NCBI GenBank assembly: GCA_944548615.1
Contig: OX155960.1
Span: forward strand, 34,882,499-34,946,498
DNA from: Micropterix aruncella
Lineage: Eukaryota; Arthropoda; Insecta; Lepidoptera; Micropterigidae
Direction of reading: 5' to 3'
DNA length: 64,000 nucleotides
The notes beneath the pieces were generated by a model. That model did not search any database. It was given only the letters and a program-made list of their open reading frames with translations, and had not been told where the DNA came from. Shown here piece after piece: positions 11,276-22,195 of the stretch. Within the stretch, counting starts at the first letter, position 1; every line of letters starts with the position of its first letter. A program made the position numbers and the translations under genes.

Positions 11276-12960
11276 CATGAATTGGATGTCAGATAAATTT
11301 TGTTACAAAGTTATTTATTTAATGATTTCGCTTATTACTAATGGACATTAGACAAACACCCAATTAAAAAAAGAGATTTTTACAGATGGTGCGATCAAGC
11401 ACTAAAATATTATTAGGCATAAATAGACCACAATGATCCGCATTTGCCTTCGATAAGATTAAATATATAGGTCATGGTCAGAATTCTTTTCTGAGACAGA
11501 GATAATAAGAATAATAATAATAAAACGCTTTATTCTTAAGAAAAGGCAAGCTCTCCATTTTCTTAGAGCTAACCTATAGACATCATTAGAAGTTAGATGC
11601 GTTGATGTATTGGATATGAGATAAATTTTGGTACAAAGCTATTTATTTATTTATTTCACTTATTACTAATGGACATCAGACAAAAACTCAATTACAAAAA
11701 TGAGATATTTTTAGATCGTGCGATCAAGCACCAAAATATTATTTGATATAAATAGACCACAAAGATCCACATTTGTTGTCGATCAGATTAAATATATAGG
11801 TCATGGTCAGAATTTCTTTTCTGAGACAGAAATAAAAATAATAATAAAAATAGACAAAATTTTAACAAAAAGAAAAACCGACTCCAATTTTTTTATAAGT
11901 GCAGCAGCCATGTCATGTTGATACTTAGAACGGGCTATCATAATTCAATGCGTATACAAAATCGTACGTATGTGCTGTTTACCGTTGAGGAGTTCCCTCT
12001 ATGGAAGCCAACCCTGGGTGCCGCAGTCCTTGGTGAAACTTAGAACGGGCTGTCGTATTATACAAAATTTTGTGTCTGTGCCATTGACCGCTGTGGAGTT
12101 CCCTCGACGAGAACCAACCTTGGGTGCAGCGGCCATATCATGATAAAACTTAGAACGGGCTATCAAAACTGAATGAGGATACAAAATTTGGGGTCTGTGC
12201 TGTTGACCGTTGAGGAGTTCCCTTGTCGAGAGCCAACCCAGGGTGTAGAATCAGGTCATGCTTACCATAAAAATAAATGAATTGTCATCGGAATTGAACC
12301 AACATGTTATTTTCAATTTCAAATGATAATATTTGTGGAGTTCCCTCAATTATTATCAGTTCCCTCAATTAGTTCCCTCAATTCCTCATGGATCCCATCA
12401 TCAGAACAGGATTTTGATGAAAATGGGACCAATCAGTAAGTATATCCTTTCGAATAAAAAAAAAATTTTTCAAGTCGGTTCATAAATAGCAGAGTTCTAA
12501 GATAACAAATATAAAAAAAAAAGATACAACCGAATTGATAACCTCCTCCTTTTTTTGAAGTCGGTTAATAAAACGCTTTATTCGTAGAAAAGGCAAGCTT
12601 ATTGTCTGCGTTTTCTAGAAGATAACCTATAGACATCATTAGAAGGTAGAAGCTTTGATGAATTGGATGTCAGACAAATTTTGATAGAAAGTTATTTATT
12701 TATTTATTTCACTTATTACTAATGGACATCAGACAAAAACTCAATTACATAAATGAGATTTTTTTCAGATTGTGCGATCAAGGACCAAAATAATATTAGG
12801 CATAAATAGACCACAAAGATCCATATTTGCCTTCGACCAGATAAAATATATAGGTCTTGGTCAGATTATTTTTCTGAGACAGAGAAAATAATAATAAAAC
12901 GCTTTATTCGTAAAAAAAGGCAAGCTTAGGTAATACTTGCAATATTTTTAGAGCTAACCT
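11276..12960. repeat. three tandem ~300 bp repeat units, second unit interrupted
   Basis: Units start near 11276, 11600 and 12655, each with ATTGGATGTCAGA(T/C)AAATTT. They continue through TTATTACTAATGGACAT, GTGCGATCAAG and AAATAGACCACAA, then AATAATAATAAAACGCTTTA with AGGCAAGCT and AACCTATAGACAT. The second unit is interrupted at about 11850-12567 by an array element. The AATAAAACGCTTTATTCGTA...GGCAAGCT part resembles the segment at 50905-51005, so the unit may come from a LINE 3' end. Confidence 0.7.
11850..12567. mobile_element. AACCGACT-ended element with internal ~116 bp array, copy X1
   Basis: It begins AGACAAAATTTTAACAAAAA and carries AACCGACTCCAA at 11876. It ends TTTGAAGTCGGTT at 12566, so the ends are inverted. 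Inside are three tandem units, each starting CTTAGAACGGGCTATC and containing TGAGGAGTTCCCTC and CAACCCTGGGTG. A unique part follows with TTCCTCATGGATCCCATCAT and CAACCGAATTGATAACCTCC. Related copies lie at 18739, 47192 and, inverted, 62583. No protein is encoded. The transposition class cannot be told. Confidence 0.7.
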
Positions 12961-12966
12961 ATAGAC

Positions 12967-12990
12967 ATAATAGAATAGAATAGAATAACT
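12967..12990. repeat. (ATAGA)n short microsatellite
   Basis: About four ATAGA repeats directly after the third tandem unit. Confidence 0.7.
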
Positions 12991-13205
12991 ATATTGTTCT
13001 ACTAAAAACAATACTTAATGAATATTACACTGTTTTTATAAAAAAACACAATTTATGCACAAATGGCGGACTTATCGCTATAGTGATATCTTACAGTCAA
13101 CCATTTGATAAAATAATTCTTGATTATTACTGTACAATACACACAGAAGTAATAAAGTTAAATTTAAAATAAACTTATAGAAATATATGTCAATAAATTA
13201 TGCTA

Positions 13206-13226
13206 AGGTTAGGTTAGGTTAGGTTA
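13206..13226. repeat. interstitial (TTAGG)4 telomere-type repeat
   Basis: AAGGTTAGGTTAGGTTAGGT followed by TA holds about four units of the insect telomere motif, in AT-rich DNA with no other telomeric features. Confidence 0.75.
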
Positions 13227-14642
13227 AACCCTTGCATTTGATAAACCTCAATCGGATATAGCATGCTGGATAATGTCCGTACCGCTTGAAGTACAAAAAT
13301 CTAAAAAATATTTTTCTGTACCTTTCCAGCATAAGTATGTAGTTGTAGTTGTTTCTATCTTAATGCGGTCTTTAACAATCTTGTTATAGAACGTATATAA
13401 TCCGAATATCTTCTAAGCACTTTCATTGCCATATCACCTATCCGAGAAACTCGAAAAAGCTTCAGATAGTTGACTAATGTACCTACTACTTGTACCTACT
13501 TGTACCTACTTGACTTTACTCACTCTGGGAAGTAGACACCAAGCGATAAAGTAATTATATTTTATATGAGTAGACTGTCACGTGCATGTCATCACTAAAC
13601 ATTTAAAAAAATATTGAAGTGAAGGTTATGAGCTTGGCTCGATGTGTAAGCTGTATCAATATCATTCTTAAAGAGCTCATAGGCTTCAGCACTTCACGTG
13701 GGTAATCATATTTTACCTCATCAGAAAAAAAATGGTAATATGCCGATGTGAGAAATTTACTCAGTTTATTAACAAAATAGTTAAATAACGAAAGCTCCAA
13801 GTTTGATCCTTGGCGTACAACAGATTGAGTGTTGTATAATGTGGAACCAAAACTGGGGTATATAATATATTATAACCAACAATGCAGAGGCTAATATAAA
13901 ATATATGAAAGAAGGATTGTTTACCATTATTTTCCATGATTTAAAAATAAATTTGCAGAGGATTTAAATTAAAGAGCGCTTTAATAATTAATAACTATAG
14001 ATGTTCGTTGTTTAAGCCGCGTTTCGTTTTTAAAAGATAGAATATTATTGTTCTCCATACAAATATTTTAAATTCGTAAGCATCACCGGAGCATATACAA
14101 GGCTCGCAAAACAAGTTCATATCTCACATCACCTTGTTAAAACATGTAATTTTCCATGGTTAAATCATTCGAAGCTCTACACCAAATAATTATCCAGTAA
14201 TGAAAACCTTTTTACTGTGGGTCGTGAAAGAATGAAAAAACAGAAATAAGAAAATAGGAAATAAAATATACCATCGGCCAACTCCTTCTTTCTAATCACT
14301 TCCGATTCCCTGCCTTTATCAGCGGCTTTCTACGTTAACCTGCAATTTTTAAAGTAAATACGCTAACAATTCTTTAAATTGTTTCTTTCGCAAACGGAAA
14401 CGATTTTCGGGCTAATGTTCTACTTTTTACCTATTTTTTGTATAAGTACCTATATTGTAGGCGCTGTATGTCTTCCGAAACAAAAGAAGAAATGATTTAC
14501 AAGCCCGCCAGGACTTCCAAAAAAGAAAATTTAGAGGAGCCATTCAAATCAGGGGAACGCTGTGGTATAAATTTAAGGGCAGTATACTCAAGGGCGATGT
14601 TAATCTAAAGATGATTGTCATACTAGAAGTTTTAGATAACTT
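13227..14642. other. no gene recognised
   Basis: AT-rich. A short TACCTACTTG tandem run is visible at 13490-13512. Short frames (for example the minus-strand frame at 13603-13800) match no family. Confidence 0.4.
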
Positions 14643-15439
14643 CAAAATAATATATGAATATATTTTTATTTTTATTTTTATTTTATTTTTCTTAAAAACA
14701 TACAGCATAAAAAAATACATATAAGCATAATATATATATACCAGTAACAAAGCCAATGATGTTTTAAATTATTTGCTATATAAGGATTACAAAATATGCT
14801 AAACAATACAAAATAAATAAAACCAAAAAGAATTTAAAAGTAACAGTTAAAATCGCTAGGTGCGAGTATATGGATGTTAGTGTGTGTTTGTGTGATGGAG
14901 AGCGTGTATGTGTGAGTGTGTGTATGTGTGTGTTTGTATGTGTGTGTGTGCGTGTATGTAAGGGTGTGTGGGTGTGTGTATCTGTAGTGCGAATGTGCTT
15001 GTGAGTGCTTGTGCATGCTAATTCAATCCGATCTGATAATCAGCTTTTCACGTACCTCCTTAACAATGGATCGACTATTCTGATGGTTAAATATGTCAAT
15101 ATCGTTAAAGCATACATTGTATGCATGCATAACGCGCGGCAATAACGAATTGGAACCATAGTTAGTATTGAACCTTGGTACGTAAAAAGTTGAGTGAGCA
15201 CGTGCGAGTCGGGAAGGCGCTCGTATGCTCACCCTACTCAGGAGGTATGAACTGTCCAACCCAGTATGAACAATTTTATGTAGAAACGACATATCTGATA
15301 CTACTCGCCGGTCCTCTAATGTCTCTAAACCGTAGCGTTGCAGACCTTCAGCGTACGAATAATATATAATACTACAGATGAAGACTGAAAACCCGGGTGA
15401 TTTTAGATGAATCTGCCAAGAGGATGATATGGTGAACAT
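14643..15439 (-). pseudogene. Jockey-type LINE, C-terminal end of ORF2 plus 3' UTR
   Basis: On the minus strand the frame at 15439-15023 carries the C-terminal signature of Jockey-group RT proteins: LQRYGLETLEDRRVVSDMSF, then LHKIVHTGLDSSYLL, then an APSRLARAHSTF..PR block, and finally an asparagine-poor NDIDIF ending, with a stop at 15023. Everything N-terminal, including the RT core, is missing. The region 15022-14643 would be its 3' UTR; it includes a TG-rich stretch and ends in a (TATTTT)n run read as a poly-A-like tail. The 3' end AACATACAGCATAAAAAA also occurs at 46430, so a second copy of the same end exists. The residues before LQRY look unlike the family, suggesting an indel. This is a dead 5'-truncated copy. 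Confidence 0.65.
14878..14995. repeat. (TG)n-rich microsatellite
   Basis: Irregular GTGTGTATGTGTGTGTTTG runs. They lie within the presumed 3' UTR of the Jockey-type remnant. Confidence 0.8.
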
Positions 15440-15609
15440 ACATAATGTTGTCAGTTTCAGATTATTTTCGAAGTAGTACTGAAAATAAAATATACTGTGT
15501 AATATAATAATATTTTATGCATAAATTGAATGGCTCATAGGCAAAAATACACATCTCTGACTAGTAGCAATTATATCGTTTATATATGGAGAATTACGAT
15601 CATCAGCCA
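15440..15609. other. no gene recognised
   Basis: A short AT-rich gap between the LINE remnant and the retroposon. It holds no signal. Confidence 0.4.
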
Positions 15610-15623
15610 TGAAAATTTACACA

Positions 15624-16293
15624 ACTAGAGTTGTCAACTACAGCGGCGAGCCCGTCACCTCAGGAAGTTTTAACGATTAGTCGTTCTGTCTCCCTGCAGT
15701 GAGCGCAGAAGACTTGGACAAAAACAGTCCACCATCAAGCTCTGCCACAAGCTTGTAAGAGGCCAATGCCTTAACCGCGAGATAGCCAGGAGTGCTACCC
15801 AGCGGGCTTACACTCACGCCCTTACTTCCAGTTGCGACCAGATTACTCCAGTCTCTCGCGATTGGTTACGAGTTTGAGTCGCTTGCGCGGTCCTCTCCCT
15901 TACGAAGCGGTGAAACGGTGTATACCGAATCTATCGCGGACCACGGCATCCTTTGCCCGGCTGTTCACCCAGGATCGGGTAGCCGATGGTCGTTTCAAGA
16001 ACAGTCGCCGTAAGGTCCGCAACCACCCCCGCTCTATAGGAAACAGTACTGCTTCCAGACTCCCCCGACTGTTAGTCAGAGTGCGCAATCGATTGGCAAT
16101 GCCGCACGGAGCGCAGACCTTCCAGGAGCGCCAGAAGATTGATTCCTAGGGGAAACTAACCATAAGGCCAGAGTCCTGCCCAGGCTCGCACTTCATGCGT
16201 GGAGGCCGTCGGATGGGTGTTGACCCGTAAGTGTGACCAACCCTGAACAGAATGGGTTTTCGTGGCCAACTCAGCAAGGGCCCCTTAGCTCCC
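15624..16293 (+). mobile_element. ~670 bp TSD-bounded retroposon, copy 2
   Basis: It starts CTAGAGTTGTCAACTACAGC and is markedly GC-rich compared with its flanks. TGAAAATTTACACA (15610-15623) and TGAAAATATACACA (16294-16307) flank it, a 14 bp duplication with one mismatch. The copy at 54773-55493 has the same start, the same internal order (AGGAAGTTTTAACG, GCGCAGAA, CCAGCGGGC, ATCGCGGACC, CAGAATGGG or CAAAATGG near the end) and its own duplication. There is no poly-A. Frames of up to 105 residues inside it do not match any protein I know and are not conserved between copies. Confidence 0.75.
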
Positions 16294-16307
16294 TGAAAAT
16301 ATACACA

Positions 16308-17439
16308 GACTAAAAAAGGGTTCTAAATTCTTTATTGAAACCTGGATAAAAATGACTCGCTTAAAACACTGGCAGTCATTGCCTTGAATGCACCCGAAGA
16401 AGCATACGAAGTAAACACAGCTGTGACGCAATTACACATAAAGTAAGATAATCCATTTGGTATTACATGCCTCGCTTGGTGTGACGTCGAAATCTCTCGG
16501 GCGATATTTTAACGTGGAGGTGTCTCCTGTCACCCGCGGCGATTTTCTCACGAGATACCAACGCGAAATCCACCGGTAGACGATTCAAGAGCCAGTTGCA
16601 ATAACAGTTATCCTAACTTAAATGAAGTAGGAGATTTAAATATTTTCGAAAAGACTAAATAAAAAGTCTTACTCTTATGAAGCGTAAAGGAGATACTGTT
16701 ATGCGGGGTAATTTACAAGGAAAATGCAGACTCTGTAAAAATATTTCGGTTATTCAGACAAACAAACTTGGGGAAGTAAGGTAATCGAATAAGTAGGCAA
16801 TCGATAACAATAACGGACGACTGGACGGGATGGTGAACTTTAGGGGAGGAAAATATCCAGAAGTGGAGAGACACGCGCTGATATTTTTGTACCTTGAGTT
16901 AGTCAAGGTACCAAAATCCGTACAAAAATTGTTAGTTAATACTAAAAGAGTTAATACAATGAGTAAAAGCAGCAAATTAAATATAGCACTAAAACAAAAA
17001 AATGTAATAATATAGTGATCAATAAACAGAAGCAAACCAATTCTGGTCACGTCAAACCTGGAATGCTACTCGAATGAGCAGGAGAACTTCCGCAATCTAA
17101 TTAAAACTTCTTTGCTGTCATAATATATCACTGAACGACAGAATATGAATGATGGATCGATTCTTCAACCTATTTTCTAAGATAGAATGTTTGACCCTCG
17201 TTAAAAAAATGTTTGTCCTCGAACTGTGAATTTACTGGTAAATGCTTTCCATTTCGACAACAGATCGATTGCCGTACGTCAGAATAAATAGAATGAGGCA
17301 ACAGTATAAAAGTACTTCTTATCATTAAAAACAACTAAAGAAGAAACGACGATCAATAAAGATTGGAACATCTCGGAACACCAGGAAATAGTGTGAGTAA
17401 AGTACGACTCTCTGTTTCATTATAAAAAAAGTTTTAAAA
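16308..17439. other. no gene recognised
   Basis: 16310-16640 is less AT-rich than average and could be old element sequence, but no domain is seen. The rest is AT-rich. Frames of 61 and 98 residues at 16830-17015 (+) and 16754-17050 (-) are overlapping chance frames. Confidence 0.35.
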
Positions 17440-17585
17440 TTAGTTTAGCGCGTAAATTTTGTAGTACCCGACGTTTCGGAATGTTGCAACATCGCCGAAA
17501 CGTCGGGTGCTTCAAAATTCACGCAGTAAATTCATTTTTAAACCTTTTTATAATGTCAAACCACCGCGATTGTCTTTGATTGCAT
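17440..17585. mobile_element. Penelope-like element termini joined head to head
   Basis: GTAGTACCCGACGTTTCGG and CCGAAACGTCGGGTGCTTC face each other across about 15 bp. The outer part TTTTTATAATGTCAAACCAC is shared with 20732-20754 and 28908-28920. The coding part is absent. Confidence 0.55.
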
Positions 17586-18738
17586 ATCTTTGTTTCATGT
17601 TTGACAGTGGAGATCTATTTTTTTTTATTAAATCTGGGTCGATCAAATTAATAATGTTGAACTCTTCTAAACCCAAATCATGTGCAATCGTGTTGTTAGT
17701 AATAGAGTTAGAGTGCTTGGTTAGAGGGGGTTAATCAAAAAGATCACGAAAAAGCACTTAGAAACCATCCAGCATTCAGATTTAGAAAATTCTTCAAATT
17801 GTATCCGAAATATGTTCAACCAGTCCAGTTGTGATATACGAATTAGAGACATGTATCTTCAAAGACACATAAATAACAGGCTGATCCTATCACAAAAAAA
17901 GTAATTTTAAGTCATAGGATCGTTCTAGTTAAACTGTCTGTCCTTGTGGATAGGGAGATCTATATCAGAAGAGAGTAGCGTTATGTTTGCCAATCAAAAA
18001 GATAACTTGCGTAGGCTTGTGCTGTAACGAAGAACGGCAGGCAATGCATACTAATGTTACTGAAATGCATCCCTTATATAAATTTAATTCTATCACAAAT
18101 TGCATCCTTAAGATTGACCGCTTCTGTGAGGTACCGGGTAATTCTTATAATTTTAATGTACTTAATCAGAAAATTGTGCAATCAAGTCACTTACTGTCTC
18201 ACTGCGCTTCATAATGCCCCGAGCTAGAATTATTCTACACACGCAAAGAATTACTCTTTGCTTGTGTCTGAGTATGCAGTGTGCGTGAGAAAGTGTCGTC
18301 ATTTTCGACTAGTAATGTTTTTTAGAGCTGTAATTTTGTGAGTAAAGTTTTTAGATTTTATTTACATCTGTTTATTATGCCATTTCATGGCACGTTTTAT
18401 CATCAATGTAATACATGCAGTGAGAAAATCATGGCCTTTTTATTTTGGATGCATCACATTCACATTGGAATAATCATATTCACATTTTTTTACCAGGAGT
18501 GTCATTTTCTACCGGCAATTACTTTGACGCATTTATTTTAACCCTTGGACGTGAAAAGTTATTCGATATATTTGCTCAATCTAAAATCTCTTGTTACCTT
18601 GGTACCTCTTGTTATTTCTAACTAGAACTCCCTTTCCATCTTGTAAATTATTATTTTCTTATGTGAAATTATTCGACATGATTATATTGTGTAAAGGTGA
18701 TAATATATATTGACTTCATTACAGACCCTAAGTGAAAA
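17586..18738. other. no gene recognised
   Basis: AT-rich. A small hairpin ACACGCAAAGA...TCTTTGCTTGTGT lies near 18238-18270. Frames of about 75 residues at 17507 and 17987 have no motifs. Confidence 0.4.
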
Positions 18739-19392
18739 ACACAAAATTTTAACAAAAAAGATAACCGTTTTTTTTTAATTCAGCAGCTGAAACTTATAAC
18801 GTATTTAGGCATGGTGAAACTTAGAACGGGCAAAATTTCGTGTCTGTGCTGTTGACCGTTGAGGAGTTCCCTCTTTGGAAGCCAACCCTGTTTGCCGCAG
18901 TCCCGTCTTGGTGAAACTTAGAACGGGCTGTCGTAATTGAATGTATACAATACAAAATTTCGTGTCTGTGCTGTTGACCATTGAGTAGTTCCCTTGTACG
19001 GAATTAACCCTGGGTGCAGCAGCCGTGTGATGGTGAAACTTAAAACAGGCTATTAAAACTGTATGCGTATAGAAAATTTCGTGTCTGTGCTGTTGGCTGT
19101 TGAGGAGTCCCCTCGTCGGGAGCCAACCCTGGGTGAAGAATCAGGTCATGCATGTAACTGAACCAACATGTAAATCTTCAACATCGTTTGGTAATATTTG
19201 AGGAGTTATCTCAATTCCTCATGGATCTTATCATTAGAACAGGATTTCGAATGGGACCAATCTAAAATTATATCCTTTCAAATAATAAATAATTTTCTAA
19301 ATCGGTTCATAAATGACAGAGTTCTGGGGTATCAAACATTTAAAAAAAATACAACCGAATTGATAACCTCCTCCTCTATTTGACGTCAGTTA
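18739..19392. mobile_element. array element, copy X2
   Basis: It has the same order as X1: CACAAAATTTTAACAAAAAA, a damaged AACCG end, three to four ~116 bp units (CTTAGAACGGGC...), AGGAGTTATCTCAATTCCTC, then CAACCGAATTGATAACCTCC and GACGTCAGTTA at the end. Both termini are more diverged than in X1, so it is an older copy. Confidence 0.65.
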
Positions 19393-20026
19393 AAAAGAAG
19401 ATCAAGTTATAGGGGAAAATCAAATCAATTTGAGAAGCGGAATACCAAAAGACTAATCTACAAAGCGCATTCAACGAATCAGTCAGGCCTAGTAGCATCA
19501 AACGCATTCCCAGTAACAGAATGAAAAATAAAACATATAAACAATTCGCCATGTTCACCAACCGTTCATGCTTTCAGATTGAATGTATTTTATGAGGAAC
19601 GTGCGAAGACATTTCTAAACGCAAACATTGGAAAATCGAAAGCACCGTGGTGTAAGAAGCGCCAAGATGATGTAAACAGTAAAATGCTTGCGCACAGCTG
19701 TTACTGTCCTTAATAACTAGCATCAGGGCTGTCCATCGGTTAAAATTAAGTCCCAAAATTCCATAAATATTGTATTCTTAGTAGATGATTTTTTCAAAAG
19801 TTGTGACAAAATATTTTTTTATGTAGAATAATCTCCAGAAAATATCCTAATATCAATTTTATCGATGTCATGCTCGCAGCTATCACGGCACTATATGAGG
19901 CACGAGAAATAGGTTAAACAGTACTACTATGGAACTTAATAAGCGTCATATGTTAAAAAGTTGTTGGTTTTACATGATGTTGTCCTTCTGTTGAATCCGA
20001 TTTCATCGTAGGATTACACACCGGAT
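19393..20026. other. no gene recognised
   Basis: Non-coding as far as can be seen. Several short minus-strand frames (about 60 residues) show no motif. Confidence 0.4.
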
Positions 20027-20775
20027 TATAAATAGGATAGAAAACGAATTTACCTCGTGAAATTTGTAGCACCCGACGTTTCGGGGACGTTGCAGCCGCA
20101 GGTGTCAAGGGTAGACTGAAGAGCTGTCAATCCGTTGTTTCGCGGGTAGGCCGCATACCGCTGCCGCCACTGCGTAGGTTATAACGGTGGTGGGGAGCCG
20201 GGCTCGGAGTGCGCGATTTTTAAAAATCCGTCTTGCACACAATACTCACTGTATCCTGTCTTACGTCTTTGCGTTCGGCGTTCGGCGGCGGGAAAATTTT
20301 AAGAAGAGGGTTCCACGTAGAAGAGAGTTTGTAACCGTCGTCTCTATTCAAGGTCGTGGTTCTTCTTATTTCAATCGCTTCCCGAATCATGCGAGGAAAG
20401 TAGAAGTGATCCTTGGATAGCACAATGAGATTTTTATCCAGTGGTTACTTCCGCTATCCAATATATGTTCGCAGATCGCCGATTTTTCTGGCTGAACGTT
20501 TTTAACGGCTTTGATGTGTTCTGTCAGTCGCGTGGCTATGGGCCGTTTCGTTTGTCCAACGTGCCCGGCCCCCCACCATCGTTATAACCTACGCAGTGGC
20601 GGCAGCGGTATGCGGCCTACCCACAAAACAACGGTTTGACAGCTCTTCAGTCTACCCTTGACACGTGCGGCTGCAACGTCACCGAAACGTCGGGTGCTAC
20701 AAACTTCACCCGGTAACTTCGTTTTCTATCCTTTTTATAATGTCAAACAACCGCGATAGTCATCGATTTTATACA
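20027..20775 (-). mobile_element. Penelope-like fragment between ~170 bp inverted ends
   Basis: The left part (about 20027-20206) is nearly the complement of the right part (about 20562-20740). Both run through GATAGAAAACGAA, GTAGCACCCGACGTTTCGG, TCAAGGGTAGACTGAAGAGC, GGCCGCATACCGCTGCCGCC and GGTTATAACG. Between them lies a minus-strand GIY-YIG nuclease remnant. Inverted or partial-tandem copies of their own ends are characteristic of Penelope-like elements, so this is best read as one such product rather than a DNA transposon. Confidence 0.7.
20220..20561 (-). pseudogene. GIY-YIG endonuclease domain of a Penelope-like element, frameshifted
   Basis: Reading the minus strand from about 20561, VGQTKRPIATRLTEHI, then AVKNVQPEKSAICEHIL and DSGSNHWIKI, match the second half of the GIY-YIG nuclease of Penelope-like elements (VGxTxRxxxxRLxEH with a later AxxEH and a HxIxW-like block). 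Near 20430 the frame shifts, and the minus-strand frame ending at 20220 continues with VLSKDHFYFPRMIREAIEIR and NRDDGYKLSSTWNPLL. This is the REAIEI...NRDxGxxLSxxW tail of the same proteins. In an active element this domain nicks the target for reverse transcription. The GIY-YIG start and the whole RT domain are missing, cut off at the junction with the inverted end. A related tail (RQIRKAIKI...FNTVEDF) is found at 48240-48300. Confidence 0.75.
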
Positions 20776-22080
20776 CACCGGATATTTTTCACATATTTGT
20801 CGATCTTGATAATCACGGTAAAATATAGTTGTCATTAAACCAGTTTACATATCCCTTCGTCCATTCATTAGTCAGTCAGTTGTTGACATATCTAGAGAAG
20901 TTGGATATCTTTCAAAATTCATTGGTTTTTAGGTTGATGACTATTTAATTCCCTTAAATTTTCATAGATTTTTTTAATATTGTGGTTACTTTAATGACCT
21001 TTCAAGATATCTACTTGTTACAATTTTTCACATTCAGCTAATTTTTGGTGAAAAAAATAAGAACTTCGCAATAAAATCCACCGCAATAGTGATTTTTTGC
21101 AGGTTAATATCGCAATTTTTCCAATTTGTTTAGAATTTTATTTGCTTCTTTGACTTTGAACTTAACGAAGATTGTTCTTTATTTATCTCCTATTAAGATC
21201 CTCAAAGAAAAAGCCTTTATAATCACTTGTACCGAATATCGTTCATGGATTTCTCTCTGCATAAAACATATTGTGTCATGAATATTTGTTTACCTCGTGG
21301 CGTGGATCTTTGGCTACATATTCTTATATAATTTATAACAGAAACATTCGTGAGAATGCTTGTATCATCCACAAGGGAAGTATCTTTTTTCCATGCCCAC
21401 TGCGTCCTGAGAGGCCAGTAAACAAACCTGGAGAAAATGTTTAACCCTTTGAGGACCATAAGGTTTGCGGTAGAGTATACAATTTTTTGATACGTAAAAC
21501 TGTTAAAGGGCGATTTAAATACCATGCATGTCAAGTTTTCTAAAAATTGTTTCAAAGATTTTATATAAAGTCATGGGACATAAGTGTCCCCGTGGTCCAT
21601 AAAGATGCAAAAAAATATTTTTTTCCTATATCTGATTATTTTAATATTTAAATCAGTAATCATACGTACTGAAATATGTACTCAAAGAAGAAGAAAAAAA
21701 CTAATTTAAAAAGCCGCTCATTTTTGTTTATTTATAATCACCAGAGCTTGTTGGTCATTCGCGATTTAAAAAATAAAAATGGTGTATTTTCGAGCAATAT
21801 TTTTTTTTGCTAATATTAAGATTCTGATGTCTCAATAACGGAACAAATATAATAAATAAATTATTTGTATTCGTTAATTTATACAATTATTTTTGAAGTT
21901 GTCACCCGTACGTGTTAGTACTTTTATTATTTAATAATTATTCTGATTTTAATGATTATCTTGTTTATTTTATTTCATTTTTATTATTTTCAATTAACAA
22001 TTAAAACTATTTAATATATTCATAAAACTAAACGTTAAAATTTAAAATTTAAATTTATATCGTATGAAAATGGCGTTTTC
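20776..22080. other. no gene recognised
   Basis: AT-rich. A minus-strand 110-residue frame at 21223-21555 has no recognisable family and ordinary composition for this DNA, so I do not call it a gene. Confidence 0.4.
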
Positions 22081-22195
22081 CTTGGAATAGGCACTGCCTA
22101 GTTAGGAGTGACGCTAAATCATTCTTTAAAAATATTTCCTAAATATTTTTTTGTAACTAAATAATAAATACCAAATAAATAAATAAATAAATTTT
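22081..22195 (+). repeat. CCTAGTTAGG block with AT-rich (AAAT)n tail
   Basis: CTTGGAATAGGCACTGCCTAGTTAGG (split here at 22081-22106) resembles the block at 10355-10381. About 70 bp downstream is an (AAATA)n-type tail. It is probably the 3' end of the same LINE-like family. Confidence 0.45.

Noticed and set aside
20058..20720. Hammerhead ribozyme in the Penelope-like ends (GAAACGTC present)
   Set aside because: The CUGAUGA half of the core is absent (CTGCAAC instead), so no complete catalytic core can be drawn.
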